From: DASSJF01 sp035934535
GTDB taxonomy: Bacteria; Sysuimicrobiota; Sysuimicrobiia; Sysuimicrobiales; Segetimicrobiaceae
Assembly: GCA_035934535.1 (NCBI GenBank)
Contig: DASYXS010000005.1
Coordinates: 7,080-71,079 of the forward strand
Length of the DNA: 64,000 bases
Reading direction: 5' to 3'
Every line of letters begins with the position of its first letter. Position 1 is the first letter of the stretch. The notes under the pieces are model-generated. The model was not told the DNA's origin, ran no database searches, and worked only from the letters and a program-made list of their open reading frames with translations. This document shows positions 26,274-34,343 of the stretch, piece by piece. A program made the translations under genes and the position numbers.

Positions 26274-27308
26274 ATGGATTGGGAACGGCGTCGGCGTCCG
26301 GTGGACAGCGTGCTCGATACCGCGGGGCTCACCCCGCTCGTCAGGCTGCAGCGGGTCACCGGCCCGGCGTCTGCGGCGGTGTTGGCCAAGCTGGAGTTTT
26401 TCGGGCCGAGCGGGAGCGTCAAGGATCGCATCCTCCCGTACCTCGTCGCGGAGGCGGAGCGGCGGGGTGAGCTGCGAGCGGGCATGATCGTGATCGAGGG
26501 GACGACCGGTAATACGGGGATCGCCACCGCGATGGTCGGCGCGGCGAAGGGCTACCGGGTCATCATCGTGATGCCGGCGGGCATGAGCCGGGAGCGGCAG
26601 GACGTGATTCGCGCCTACGGCGCCGAGCTGGTACTGACACCCGGCGGGGAGAGCGACGTCGACCTCGTCCTCGACAAGGTCCGCGCGCTCAAGGCCGAGC
26701 ACGGGGCGAACATCTGGGAGGTCGGACAGTTCACCAACGTCGACAACGTGCGCGCGCATATGCAGACGACGGGCCCGGAGATCTGGGAGCAGACGGAGGG
26801 ACGGGTCGACGCCTTCGTCGCGGCGCAGGGGACCGGCGGCACGCTGACCGGCGTGAGCGCGTACCTCAAAGCCAAACGCCCCGATGTGCTGTGCTTTGCG
26901 GTCGAGCCGGCCGAATGCGCGATCCTCGCGGGGCGCGGGTGGGGGCCGCATCGGATCGAGGGGATCGGGGACGGGTTCATCCCGGAGGTGCTCGACTTGA
27001 AGTGGGTGGACGGCGTCGTGACCGTGTCCTCGGACGACGCGATCGCGATGGCCCGCCGGCTGGCGCGTGAGGAGGGCATCTTCTGCGGCATCTCCTCGGG
27101 ATGCAACGTCGCGGCGTGCCTGAAGCTCAGCCGGCGCTACCCGCGCCTTGGGACGATTGTGACGATGATCAACGACAACGGGCTGCGCTACCTGACGACG
27201 GAACTGTGCGGCGCGGCGCCCGATCTCACGGTGCCGGACCGCGACCACGCGCCGCGGCCGGACGACGCGCGCCGGCTCGCCGGCAAGCCGCTCACGGTCG
27301 TCGAATAG
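26274..27308 (+). CDS. PLP-dependent cysteine synthase / cystathionine beta-synthase-like enzyme
   Basis: A 344-residue fold-type II PLP enzyme. The Schiff-base lysine is in GPSGSVKDR, EGTTGNTGIA is the substrate loop, QGTGGTLTG holds the phosphate of PLP, and GPHRIEGIGDGFIPE is the usual C-terminal landmark. The ATG at 26274 was preferred to one at 26214 because TAGGAG lies just before it and the homologous region starts soon after. It lacks the CBS regulatory domains. It is monocistronic in appearance and divergent from the pxpA-like operon. The preferred substrate (O-acetylserine, O-phosphoserine or serine) is not resolved. Confidence 0.88.
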   Translation: MDWERRRRPVDSVLDTAGLTPLVRLQRVTGPASAAVLAKLEFFGPSGSVKDRILPYLVAEAERRGELRAGMIVIEGTTGNTGIATAMVGAAKGYRVIIVMPAGMSRERQDVIRAYGAELVLTPGGESDVDLVLDKVRALKAEHGANIWEVGQFTNVDNVRAHMQTTGPEIWEQTEGRVDAFVAAQGTGGTLTGVSAYLKAKRPDVLCFAVEPAECAILAGRGWGPHRIEGIGDGFIPEVLDLKWVDGVVTVSSDDAIAMARRLAREEGIFCGISSGCNVAACLKLSRRYPRLGTIVTMINDNGLRYLTTELCGAAPDLTVPDRDHAPRPDDARRLAGKPLTVVE

Positions 27309-27343
27309 CCGTCGGGCGCGGCGGATGCAGGCGGAGGCGGGCG

Positions 27344-27748
27344 CTACCGGTTCCGCTCGGCTTCGCGCACGGTGTTGAGCGCCGCCTGCGCTTCCCCCTC
27401 GACGATCGCCCAGTCACCGGCCGAGGCGATATCGTGGTTCGCGTGCTGCGTCACCTCGTAGATTCGCGCAAGCGCGGACTTGACGCGTTCGACTTCCTCC
27501 GCCGCCAGCCGCAGCGCCGAGGCGCCGCCGTCCTCGGACCGGATCGCGCTGAGCGCCCGGAGGGCGTCCCGATAGGCGCGTCGCGCCGCGAGCTCGGCGC
27601 CGGCTGCGGGTCGGCTCCGCCGTCGCGTCCCGCGCCGTGGCTTCGCCACCGCCTTTTTCCGCGCGGCCGCAATTCGCGCGCTGGATCGATCGATCCGCTT
27701 CTGGAGATAGAGCCGCACCGCGTCCACCCCGCCGGGTATCCTCTTCAT
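27344..27748 (-). CDS. Small basic hypothetical protein
   Basis: A 134-residue protein I do not recognise. The N-terminal half is strongly basic (ARKKAVAKPRRGTRRRSRP), and the C-terminal half is Ala/Glu-rich and predicted mostly helical. There is no signal peptide, cysteine or membrane segment. A GGAGGGTGCG site lies before its ATG, and codon use matches the neighbours, which supports coding. It lies between a cysteine synthase-like gene and a HAD gene without overlap. The basic stretch could bind nucleic acid, but nothing proves it. Confidence 0.55.
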   Translation of the reverse strand: MKRIPGGVDAVRLYLQKRIDRSSARIAAARKKAVAKPRRGTRRRSRPAAGAELAARRAYRDALRALSAIRSEDGGASALRLAAEEVERVKSALARIYEVTQHANHDIASAGDWAIVEGEAQAALNTVREAERNR

Positions 27749-27805
27749 CGCACCCTCCTGTGATGTCGCGTTGATCCCGGCGCGGGACCGCGCCGCGGTT
27801 TCAGG

Positions 27806-28507
27806 TCAGGCCCGTACATGCTCCACCAGCCCGGCGAGATCGCGCACGATCACGTCCGGCGCAGGTCCTAATCGCTCCCGCGGCGCGCCGGCCCGGTTGA
27901 CCCAGGCAGCCCGTAGGCCGAAGGCCTTTGCTCCCGCGGCGTCCCAGGCGTTTGACGAGACGAACAGGATCGCCGAGCGGGCGAGCCCGAGCCGGCGCTC
28001 GGCGAGCGCGTACACGGCGGGGACCGGCTTGTAGGTCCGTACCTCGTCGACGCTGAGAACGTGCGCAAACGATTGGCGGAGCTCCGCCGACCGCAGCGCG
28101 CGCTCCAGCATGGACGGGCTGCCGTTGGACAGCACGGCGAGCGTCTTCGGCGCCAGGCGCGCGAGCGCGGCGGGCACCTCGGGATACGCGCGCAGCGTCA
28201 GCCAGCCCTCCAGCATCCGCCGGCGCGCGTCGGGTTCGACGGCGAGGCCCAGCCGCTCGAGCGTGTAATCGAGGGAGGCGGCCGTGACGGCCCAAAAGTC
28301 GTCGTACCGGTCCATCGCGGCGCGCAGCCAGGTGTACTCGAGCTGCTTCTGCCGCCACGCCGTCACGACGGCCTCTGAGCCGGCGGTCTCGGCGGCGCCC
28401 CCTTCGGGGACTGGCCCACCGGATGCGCGGGCGTCGCAGAGGCGGTCGAGGGAGCGCACGTCGAGGAGCGTGCCGTAGAGGTCGAAGACCAACGCCTCGA
28501 CGGTCAT
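27806..28507 (-). CDS. HAD-superfamily hydrolase, haloacid dehalogenase type II-like
   Basis: A 233-residue HAD protein. Motif I FDLYGTLLD carries the nucleophilic aspartate at residue 9, motif II is LSNGSP, motif III has the lysine in RTYKPVPAVY, and motif IV is FVSSNAWDAAGAKAFG. The YGTLLD and SSNAWD forms are those of L-2-haloacid dehalogenases, which release halide from 2-haloacids. Physiological substrates are often unknown. Its ATG overlaps the stop of the preceding binding-protein gene by 4 bp, so it closes a three-gene operon with an SDR and a solute-binding protein. Confidence 0.87.
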   Translation of the reverse strand: MTVEALVFDLYGTLLDVRSLDRLCDARASGGPVPEGGAAETAGSEAVVTAWRQKQLEYTWLRAAMDRYDDFWAVTAASLDYTLERLGLAVEPDARRRMLEGWLTLRAYPEVPAALARLAPKTLAVLSNGSPSMLERALRSAELRQSFAHVLSVDEVRTYKPVPAVYALAERRLGLARSAILFVSSNAWDAAGAKAFGLRAAWVNRAGAPRERLGPAPDVIVRDLAGLVEHVRA

Positions 28508-29265
28508 TCCGGCACGGTCACGCCGCGCACGCGATGCGCCTCGATGAGGCGGGCGACGAGGCCCGACGCTTTCGCGCCTTCTACGAACTCACGCAGGAAC
28601 GCGGCGCCCGCGCCGGCCGATCCCCGGCCGGCAACCATGAAATTAGAACCGCCGCGTCCGCGCGGGGTGCCGATCGACTGCTGCACGCCCGTCACCCGGC
28701 CGTCCAGCACGCGCGACCCCGGCAGCGCGTCGGCCGCGGCGACGAGGCGCGGCTTGAGGCAGGCCAGCGCGTCGAGCTTCGCCTCCACGAACAGTGTGAC
28801 CGACGCCTCGATGCCTTCGGCGCGCACGAGCGCCGCGTGCTCGAGGGTGCGGCTGAGGAAGAGATCGTACGCGCTCTTGGCGGAGACCGCGATGCGCACG
28901 CCGTCCCGGTCCACGTCCGCGAGCGTCCGGATCGGCGAGCCCGCCGGCACGAGGTACGTGACGGGAATCTCGAGATAGGCGGGGCTGAACGCGATTTCCG
29001 CGGCGCGTTGCGGTTCGTTGCCGAGGAACGCGATGTCCCAGCGGTTGTCGCCGGCGCCGTCCGCCAGGGGACCGGCCTGGGGATACCGCACGAATTCCAA
29101 GGGCACGCCGAGGCGGCGTCCGATCTCGCGCGCGAGATCGGGTGCGACGCCGCGCGGCTCGCCGGTCGGGCCGTCGGGCAGCACGAGTAAAGAATTTCCG
29201 TAGTTCAGGCCGGCGCGCAGGACGCCCGACGGCGCAAGCGCCGCCCGGACCTCACGGATGCCCAA
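28504..29265 (-). CDS. Family-3 type solute-binding protein without a signal peptide
   Basis: A 253-residue protein of the amino acid-binding (SBP_bac_3) fold. Seen are VLRAGLNYGNSLLVL, APDLAREIGRRLGVPLEFV, WDIAFLGNEPQRAAEIAFSPAY and the C-terminal LREFVEGAKASGLVARLIE. It begins MGIREVRAALAPSGVLRAG, so there is no leader. It may be cytoplasmic, perhaps an enzyme-like descendant such as arogenate or prephenate dehydratase relatives, or have a misjudged start. It overlaps the SDR gene by 14 bp and the HAD gene by 4 bp. No permease is nearby. Confidence 0.8.
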   Translation of the reverse strand: MGIREVRAALAPSGVLRAGLNYGNSLLVLPDGPTGEPRGVAPDLAREIGRRLGVPLEFVRYPQAGPLADGAGDNRWDIAFLGNEPQRAAEIAFSPAYLEIPVTYLVPAGSPIRTLADVDRDGVRIAVSAKSAYDLFLSRTLEHAALVRAEGIEASVTLFVEAKLDALACLKPRLVAAADALPGSRVLDGRVTGVQQSIGTPRGRGGSNFMVAGRGSAGAGAAFLREFVEGAKASGLVARLIEAHRVRGVTVPE

Positions 29266-30028
29266 TGTAGTCCATCCGGCCGCCGTCGACGGTGAGGATC
29301 TGCGCCGTCACGAATCCCGACTCGGGGGCGGCAAGAAACGCGACCGCGTGCGCGACGTCGTCGGGCGCGCCAACGCGGCCGACCATCGCGCGGTCGCTGA
29401 GCCGCTTGACGGTGTCGCGTAGCTCCTGCTCGCTGCGCTCGGCCTTCACCATGTCGGTGATGATGAAGCCGGGGGCCACGGCGTTGACGGTGATCCCGTG
29501 CGGCCCGAGCTCCATCGCGAACCGCCGCGTCAGCAGCGACACCGCGGCTTTCGTGGCCGCGTAGAACGAGGCGCCGGGCAGGGTCGTGCCGTTGGCCGCC
29601 GCCGAACTGATGTTGACGATGCGGCCGTAGCGCCGTTCCTTCATCGCCGGGACCACCGCGCGCGTGACGTGGATGAGCCCGTCGACGTTGGTGCGCCGCA
29701 TCTGCTCGAACCGCGCCGGATCGAAGTCCTCGAGCGTCGCGCGGGCGGACATGCCGGCGTTGTTCACCAGCACCGACACCGGTCCGAGCTCCGCGACGGT
29801 CCGGCCCACCATCGCCGCGACCTCCCCGGCATCGCCGACGTCCGCGCGGACGGCGATCGCGCGCCCGCCGGCGCCGCGGATCTCCTCCACGACGGTCCGC
29901 GCCGCATCGGCGCGGTCGCGGTAGTTGACGCAGACCGACGCGCCGTGGCGCGCCAGCCGGACCGCGATCGCTCTGCCGAGACCGCGGGAGGCTCCGGTGA
30001 CAAGCGCGACCTGCCCGCTCCAACTCAT
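29252..30028 (-). CDS. SDR family oxidoreductase (3-oxoacyl-ACP reductase FabG-like)
   Basis: A 258-residue classical SDR. TGASRGLGRAIA binds the NAD(P) diphosphate (residues 11-22), followed by LVNNAGMSA, the catalytic serine in ISSAAANG, YAATK as the catalytic Tyr/Lys, and the ending LTVDGGRMDY. The ATG at 30028 starts the Rossmann fold at the usual distance. An in-frame ORF extends upstream but has no homologous character. It leads the small minus-strand operon with the solute-binding and HAD genes. The substrate is not known. Confidence 0.9.
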   Translation of the reverse strand: MSWSGQVALVTGASRGLGRAIAVRLARHGASVCVNYRDRADAARTVVEEIRGAGGRAIAVRADVGDAGEVAAMVGRTVAELGPVSVLVNNAGMSARATLEDFDPARFEQMRRTNVDGLIHVTRAVVPAMKERRYGRIVNISSAAANGTTLPGASFYAATKAAVSLLTRRFAMELGPHGITVNAVAPGFIITDMVKAERSEQELRDTVKRLSDRAMVGRVGAPDDVAHAVAFLAAPESGFVTAQILTVDGGRMDYIGHP

Positions 30029-30081
30029 GGGACTCAGGATATTCGGCCGCGCGCCGGGATCGCCTGCCGGCGCCGCGCGGA

Positions 30082-30503
30082 TCAACGTGCCGCGAGCCGG
30101 TCGAGCCGCGTTCGAACGCGCGCCTTCCAGCCGTCCGGGAGCGCCGGCACCTGCGCCGCGCGGACGAGCAGGTCCCCCTCGACCGCCGCGTCTCCGCACA
30201 ACCGGGTCATGTCCGCGACCGTGACACCGTGCCGGTCGCGCTCGATCAGATGTTGACCGCGTCCTCCCGCGTCCACTCCGCGGTGAGGTTCTCGCCGAAC
30301 ATGCCCCGCGGCAGCGTCAGCTCCGGAAACTCGCCGCGCCAGAACGCGTCGTGGTCCACGGGGTACACGTACACGGCCTTGTTCGGCCCTCCGTGGACGG
30401 TCAGGTCGGCCTGCCGGTGTCCGTCCAGGGTGAGGGCGCGCAGCCGCACCGGCCCGTCGACGGCCTGCTTGAAGATCCCGGTCGAAACGCGCCGGCCCCC
30501 GCG
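30082..30503 (-). pseudogene. MOSC-domain protein (YiiM-like) remnant with an internal deletion
   Basis: The N-terminal part reads STGIFKQAVDGPVRL, then ADLTVHGGPNKAVYVYP and MFGENLTAEW, which match YiiM-type MOSC proteins, but stops at TGA 30246-30248. Directly after, in another frame, HGVTVADMTRL and VPALPDGWKARVRTRL match the C-terminal end of the same family. The middle of the MOSC domain, including the region with the conserved cysteine, is missing, and the frame changes at the join. An in-frame TAA at 30504-30506 also cuts off the true N-terminus. It cannot make a working MOSC protein. Confidence 0.75.
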
Positions 30504-30587
30504 TTACGCCTGTAACAAAATCGGCACTCGCGAGACTCATCCTGTAGACAGAATGAAGATGGTTACATCGAGAATGGAGGAGAGACA

Positions 30588-31226
30588 ATGAACTCGTTCG
30601 GCAAGGCGTTTGGAGCGTTCGTACTGGCAGGGGCGTTGGTGGCGACGGGTACCTGGGCGTTCGCGTCCGCGGCCGGGCGGCCGCCCGATCCGGACGCGCA
30701 GGCCGTCGGGCGGCTGCGCGACGGGGACGAGGCGGCGTTTCATACCTGGGTCGGCGTGCTGCAGGGCATCGGCCGGTTCGAGCAGCGCAGCTCGCTCAAG
30801 ACCTGGATCTTTACGATCCTCATGAACCGAGTGCGGACCCAGGCGCAGCGCGAGGGCCGCAGCCTTCCTTTCTCCGCCCTCGAGGACCCGGCGGGCGGCG
30901 CCGAATCCTCGCTGCCGGCGGACAGATTTCTCCCGGCCGATCACGCGAAATGGCCGCATCACTGGGCCGCGCCGCCGAAGGAGTGAGGCGGCTCTCCCGA
31001 GGACCGGCTGTTCTCGGCGGAGGCCCGGGCGGAGATTCAGCGCGCCATCGATGCGCTGCCGCCGGGCCAGCGCGAAGTGATTACGCTCTGCGACGTCGAG
31101 GGTTGGTCGGCGGAAGAGGCATGCGCGCTGCTGCGGATCACGCCCGGCAATCAGCGGGTGCTGCTCCACCGCGCCAGGTCGAAAGTCCGGCTCGCGCTGG
31201 AGCGCTATTTCGAGGAGGTCGACTGA
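30588..31226 (+). pseudogene. ECF-type sigma-70 factor gene, chimeric and interrupted by a stop
   Basis: The first 30 codons encode a secretion-signal-like segment, not a sigma N-terminus. A sigma region 2 start (AVGRLRDGDEAAF, residues 39-51) then joins abruptly to TWVGVLQGIGRFEQRSSLK, lacking the roughly 35 residues that normally lie between. A TGA at 30984-30986 (codon 133) interrupts the frame in the linker. After it, region 4 continues in the same frame (PPGQREVITLCDVEGWSAEE, LLHRARSKVRLALERYF) to the stop at 31224. GGAGGAGAGACA precedes the ATG. A homologue would probably have Trp at the stop position. The anti-sigma gene overlaps its end. Confidence 0.75.
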
Positions 31227-31483
31227 TGGCGGCCCCAAACGAGATGAGCTGGCGGGAACTGGTGGAGGTGGTCACCGACTATCTGGAGGCCACGCTGCCG
31301 GCGGGGGACCGCCGACGATTCGAGGAGCATCTCGCGGAATGCCCGCCCTGCCGGGTGTATCTTGCGCAGATGCGCCACACGATCGGCGCGCTCGGCAGAC
31401 TGCCGCGTGAATCGATCTCCGACGACGCCAAACGCGGTCTCCTCGACGTATTTCGCGACTGGAAGAAGCGCCCGCCGACGTAA
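31226..31483 (+). CDS. Zinc-finger anti-sigma factor (zf-HC2)
   Basis: An 85-residue protein with the HxxxCxxC zinc motif of ZAS-type anti-sigma factors (HLAECPPC, near residues 39-46) and a helix before it (ELVEVVTDYLEATLP). It has no membrane segment, so it would be cytoplasmic. The ATG overlaps the sigma gene stop as TGATG, the usual coupled arrangement of an ECF sigma and its inhibitor. It appears intact although its cognate sigma gene is broken, so it may be on the way to loss or may hold another sigma factor. Confidence 0.82.
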   Translation: MAAPNEMSWRELVEVVTDYLEATLPAGDRRRFEEHLAECPPCRVYLAQMRHTIGALGRLPRESISDDAKRGLLDVFRDWKKRPPT

Positions 31484-31537
31484 CCGCGCTCTCCTGGAGG
31501 ACCGCGCCCGCGCGGCTGCGAACACCCGATCCTGCCC

Positions 31538-32521
31538 ATGCCCGAGCCGCGCATCTATCTCACCCAGCCGATTCCCGACGGGGCGCTGGCGCGCCTGCGC
31601 GGCCTTGGGCCGGTCGAGATGTACGACGACCCGCTCACGATCGCGCCCCGCGACCGGCTGCTGGCCGGCGTGCGCGAGGCCGACATCCTCTTCTGTCTCC
31701 TCCACGACCGCATCGACGCGGACGTGTTGGCCGCGGGAGAGCGGCTGCGGCTCGTCGCCTGCATGGCGATCATTCCCGCGAACATCGATCTGGCCGCGGC
31801 GACCGGGCGCGGGATTCCTGTCACGGTCATCCCCCCGCTCGTCACCGAAGCCACCGCCGACGTGAACATGGCGCTGCTGCTCGCCGTGGCGCGGCGGATC
31901 GTCGAGGGCGACCGGCTGCTGCGCGCCGGCGTCTTTCCCGGCTCGCAATCGATGCATCTCGTCGGCGGCACGGTGCACGGCAAGACGCTCGGCATCGTCG
32001 GGCTCGGCGCGATCGGCCGGGAGGTGGCGAAGCGCGGGCGGGGCTTCGGGATGCGCGTGCTGTACGTGAAGCGCCGGCGCCTGCCGGACGCGGAGGAGGG
32101 CGCGCTCGGCGTGGAGTGGGCGCCGCTCGACGCCCTGCTGCGGGAGGCGGATTTCGTGTCGGTGAACGCGCTCTTCACTCCCGAGACGCGGCACCTCATC
32201 GGCGAGCGCGAACTCGGCCTCATGAAGCCGACGGCGTACATCGTCAATACCTCGCGCGGCCCGCTCATCGATGAAGCGGCGCTGGCGCGGGCCCTGCGGG
32301 AGCGCCGGATCGCCGGCGCCGGCCTCGACGTGTACGAGGACGAGCCGCGGGTCACCCCGGAGTTGATCGGTTTGCCGAACGTGGTGCTGACGCCGCACGT
32401 CGGCAGCGCCGACCGCGAGACCCGCGAGCGGATCGCCGGGGTCGTCGTCGACAACATCGAGGCGTGGCTGCGCGGAGACCGCCCGCCGAACGTCGCCAAC
32501 CCCGAGGTCTACGCGCGGTGA
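31538..32521 (+). CDS. D-isomer-specific 2-hydroxyacid dehydrogenase
   Basis: A 327-residue NAD(P)-dependent D-2-hydroxyacid dehydrogenase. The Rossmann motif is GIVGLGAIGREVAKR, the arginine of the active site is in NTSRGPLIDE, the acidic residue is in LDVYEDEPR, and the catalytic histidine is in LTPHVGSAD. It interconverts a 2-oxoacid and a 2-hydroxyacid such as glyoxylate/glycolate or hydroxypyruvate/glycerate; which one is not resolved. It is 37 bp upstream of the PucR regulator. A related but distinct dehydrogenase opens the second module at 43369. Confidence 0.9.
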   Translation: MPEPRIYLTQPIPDGALARLRGLGPVEMYDDPLTIAPRDRLLAGVREADILFCLLHDRIDADVLAAGERLRLVACMAIIPANIDLAAATGRGIPVTVIPPLVTEATADVNMALLLAVARRIVEGDRLLRAGVFPGSQSMHLVGGTVHGKTLGIVGLGAIGREVAKRGRGFGMRVLYVKRRRLPDAEEGALGVEWAPLDALLREADFVSVNALFTPETRHLIGERELGLMKPTAYIVNTSRGPLIDEAALARALRERRIAGAGLDVYEDEPRVTPELIGLPNVVLTPHVGSADRETRERIAGVVVDNIEAWLRGDRPPNVANPEVYAR

Positions 32522-32558
32522 GCGCGCGCCGGCGCCGGCGGCCGGGCGAGGTGGGCGC

Positions 32559-34256
32559 ATGCTGACGGTCAAAGAGGCGCTGGAGCTCGACGTGCTGCGC
32601 GACGTGAAGATCGTGGCCGGCAGTGAGGGGCTCGACCGGCAGATTCGCTGGTGCCACATCATCGACAACCCCGAGATCGTCCGCTGGATCCAGGGAGGCG
32701 AGCTGCTGCTCACGACCGGCTACGGCTGGCCGGAGATGGAGCAGACGAGCCGCCGCACGATCCGGGCGCTCAACGGCAAGCGGTTGGCCGCGATTCTCTT
32801 CGATCCCGGGCCGTTCCTCGGCGAGATTCCGGCCAACGTCGTCGACGAGGCGGGGCGCCTCGAGCTGCCGGTGCTCGTCGCGCCGCGGAAGCTGCGGTTC
32901 GCCGACGTGACCGAGGCGGTCGGACGCGAGCTGATCCGGCGGCAGTACGCGATCATCGAGCGCGCCGACCGGTATCACCGTCAGATCACCGCCGCGGCGG
33001 TGGAGGCACGCGACCTCAACGACATCGCGCGCACCGTCTGCGGCCTGACGCGCCGGTCCGTCGCCATCGAAGACGCGGAGTTCCGGCCGCTCGCGCGGGC
33101 GGACTCGCCCGCAACGATGAAATTGCAGCGGGCCGAACACGGCGACGGCGCGGGAACCCCGTCGGCGGCGGCCGGCCCGGCCGCGGGCGTTCCGCCGTTC
33201 CCGCACGACGGCCCGGAGTGGCGGGCGCTGCGCGAACGGCTGCGGGGCGCCGACGGCGCCGTGCGGCAGGACGGCCGCGTGGCGTGCGCGATCAGGGCCG
33301 GCAGCGAGCTGCTCGGCTACCTGTGGATCCTCGAGGGCCAGGCGCCGCTCGGCGATCTCGAGCTGCGGGTGGCCGAGCACGGCTCGATGGTCGCGGCGCT
33401 GCACATCCTGCGCCAGCGCTCGCAGGCCGCCGTTGAGGCGAGAATCGGCCACACCGTCGTCGACGCGCTGATCCGCGGCGACGTGCCGGCGGAAGATCTG
33501 ATCGAGCGGTCGCGGCTCCTCGGCTTCGACCCGGACGGCGATTATGTCGTCATGATGGTCTCGCTCATGGACCGCGCCGCCCGAGGCCGCAAGTGGCCGC
33601 TGACCAGCCGCGACGAGTATGATCGGCGCGAGCACGCCGCGCAGGTGCTGCGGCGCCTCTTGGGACAGGACCGGCTGCCGATCCTGTGCACGTACTCGCT
33701 CAACCGGATCATCTGTCTTCTGTCGGTGAATCGCATGCCGGATGCGCCCGAGTGGCCGCGCCGGTTCGCGCGCCGGCTGCACGAGCATCTGGCCGGTGCG
33801 GACGGTGTGCCGCCCGTGCTGGTGACGTTTGGGACGGCACACGCCGGGCTGGCCGGCGTGTCCAAGGGCTACTGGGAAGCCGACCGGGCGCTCGCCCTGG
33901 CCAAGGATGCCGACCGCATCTTGTTCTTCGAGGATCTCACACTCGCCCATCTCCTGGCGCAGATCTCGGACACGACCTCGCTGCAGGCGATGTACGCGCG
34001 GACGCTCGGACCGGTGCTCGCCGGCCCGAGGGGCCGCGTGCTGAGAGAAACCCTCTGGGCGCTCGTCGACGCCGGGTTCAACAGGGAGACGGCGGCCGCG
34101 GCGCTCGGCATCCACCGCAACACGATGCGCGGACGGCTGGAGCGGGTGCAGGCGCTGCTCTGCCGGCCGCTCGGCGACCCCACCGTTCGCCGCGACCTCG
34201 CAGTGATCAAGGAGATCGAGCAGTTGTTGGTCCCCGAATCACGCCCGACGATCTGA
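32559..34256 (+). CDS. PucR-family transcriptional regulator
   Basis: A 565-residue regulator. The N-terminal PucR domain (MLTVKEALELDVLRDVKIVAG, GGELLLTTGYGW) spans about residues 1-125, a variable GAF-like or GGDEF-like middle follows, and the C-terminal helix-turn-helix (LWALVDAGFNRETAAAALGI, HRNTMRGRLERV) covers the last 60 residues. PucR of Bacillus controls purine catabolism, and relatives control amino acid and ureide use. GAGGTGGGCGC precedes the ATG. Because it sits between a dehydrogenase and the transporter/amidohydrolase module, it is the likely switch for those genes. Confidence 0.9.
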   Translation: MLTVKEALELDVLRDVKIVAGSEGLDRQIRWCHIIDNPEIVRWIQGGELLLTTGYGWPEMEQTSRRTIRALNGKRLAAILFDPGPFLGEIPANVVDEAGRLELPVLVAPRKLRFADVTEAVGRELIRRQYAIIERADRYHRQITAAAVEARDLNDIARTVCGLTRRSVAIEDAEFRPLARADSPATMKLQRAEHGDGAGTPSAAAGPAAGVPPFPHDGPEWRALRERLRGADGAVRQDGRVACAIRAGSELLGYLWILEGQAPLGDLELRVAEHGSMVAALHILRQRSQAAVEARIGHTVVDALIRGDVPAEDLIERSRLLGFDPDGDYVVMMVSLMDRAARGRKWPLTSRDEYDRREHAAQVLRRLLGQDRLPILCTYSLNRIICLLSVNRMPDAPEWPRRFARRLHEHLAGADGVPPVLVTFGTAHAGLAGVSKGYWEADRALALAKDADRILFFEDLTLAHLLAQISDTTSLQAMYARTLGPVLAGPRGRVLRETLWALVDAGFNRETAAAALGIHRNTMRGRLERVQALLCRPLGDPTVRRDLAVIKEIEQLLVPESRPTI

Positions 34257-34343
34257 GTCCCGTCGGCGCCCGGCGCTGTGCTCGACGCACAGATCGGACA
34301 CGGCCGATAGTGCGCCCAGCACCTTGAATCGACGATCCAGCCC

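Noticed and set aside
30504..30560. ECF-type promoter (GTAAC-like -35) ahead of the broken sigma gene
   Set aside because: A GTAACA string is present, but no convincing -10 at proper spacing is seen, and the region is disrupted by decay; too weak to list as a site.
30984..30986. In-frame TGA read as selenocysteine or tryptophan in the sigma gene
   Set aside because: Nothing nearby looks like a SECIS hairpin, other genes use TGA as a normal stop, and the same gene has further lesions, so a nonsense mutation is the simpler view.
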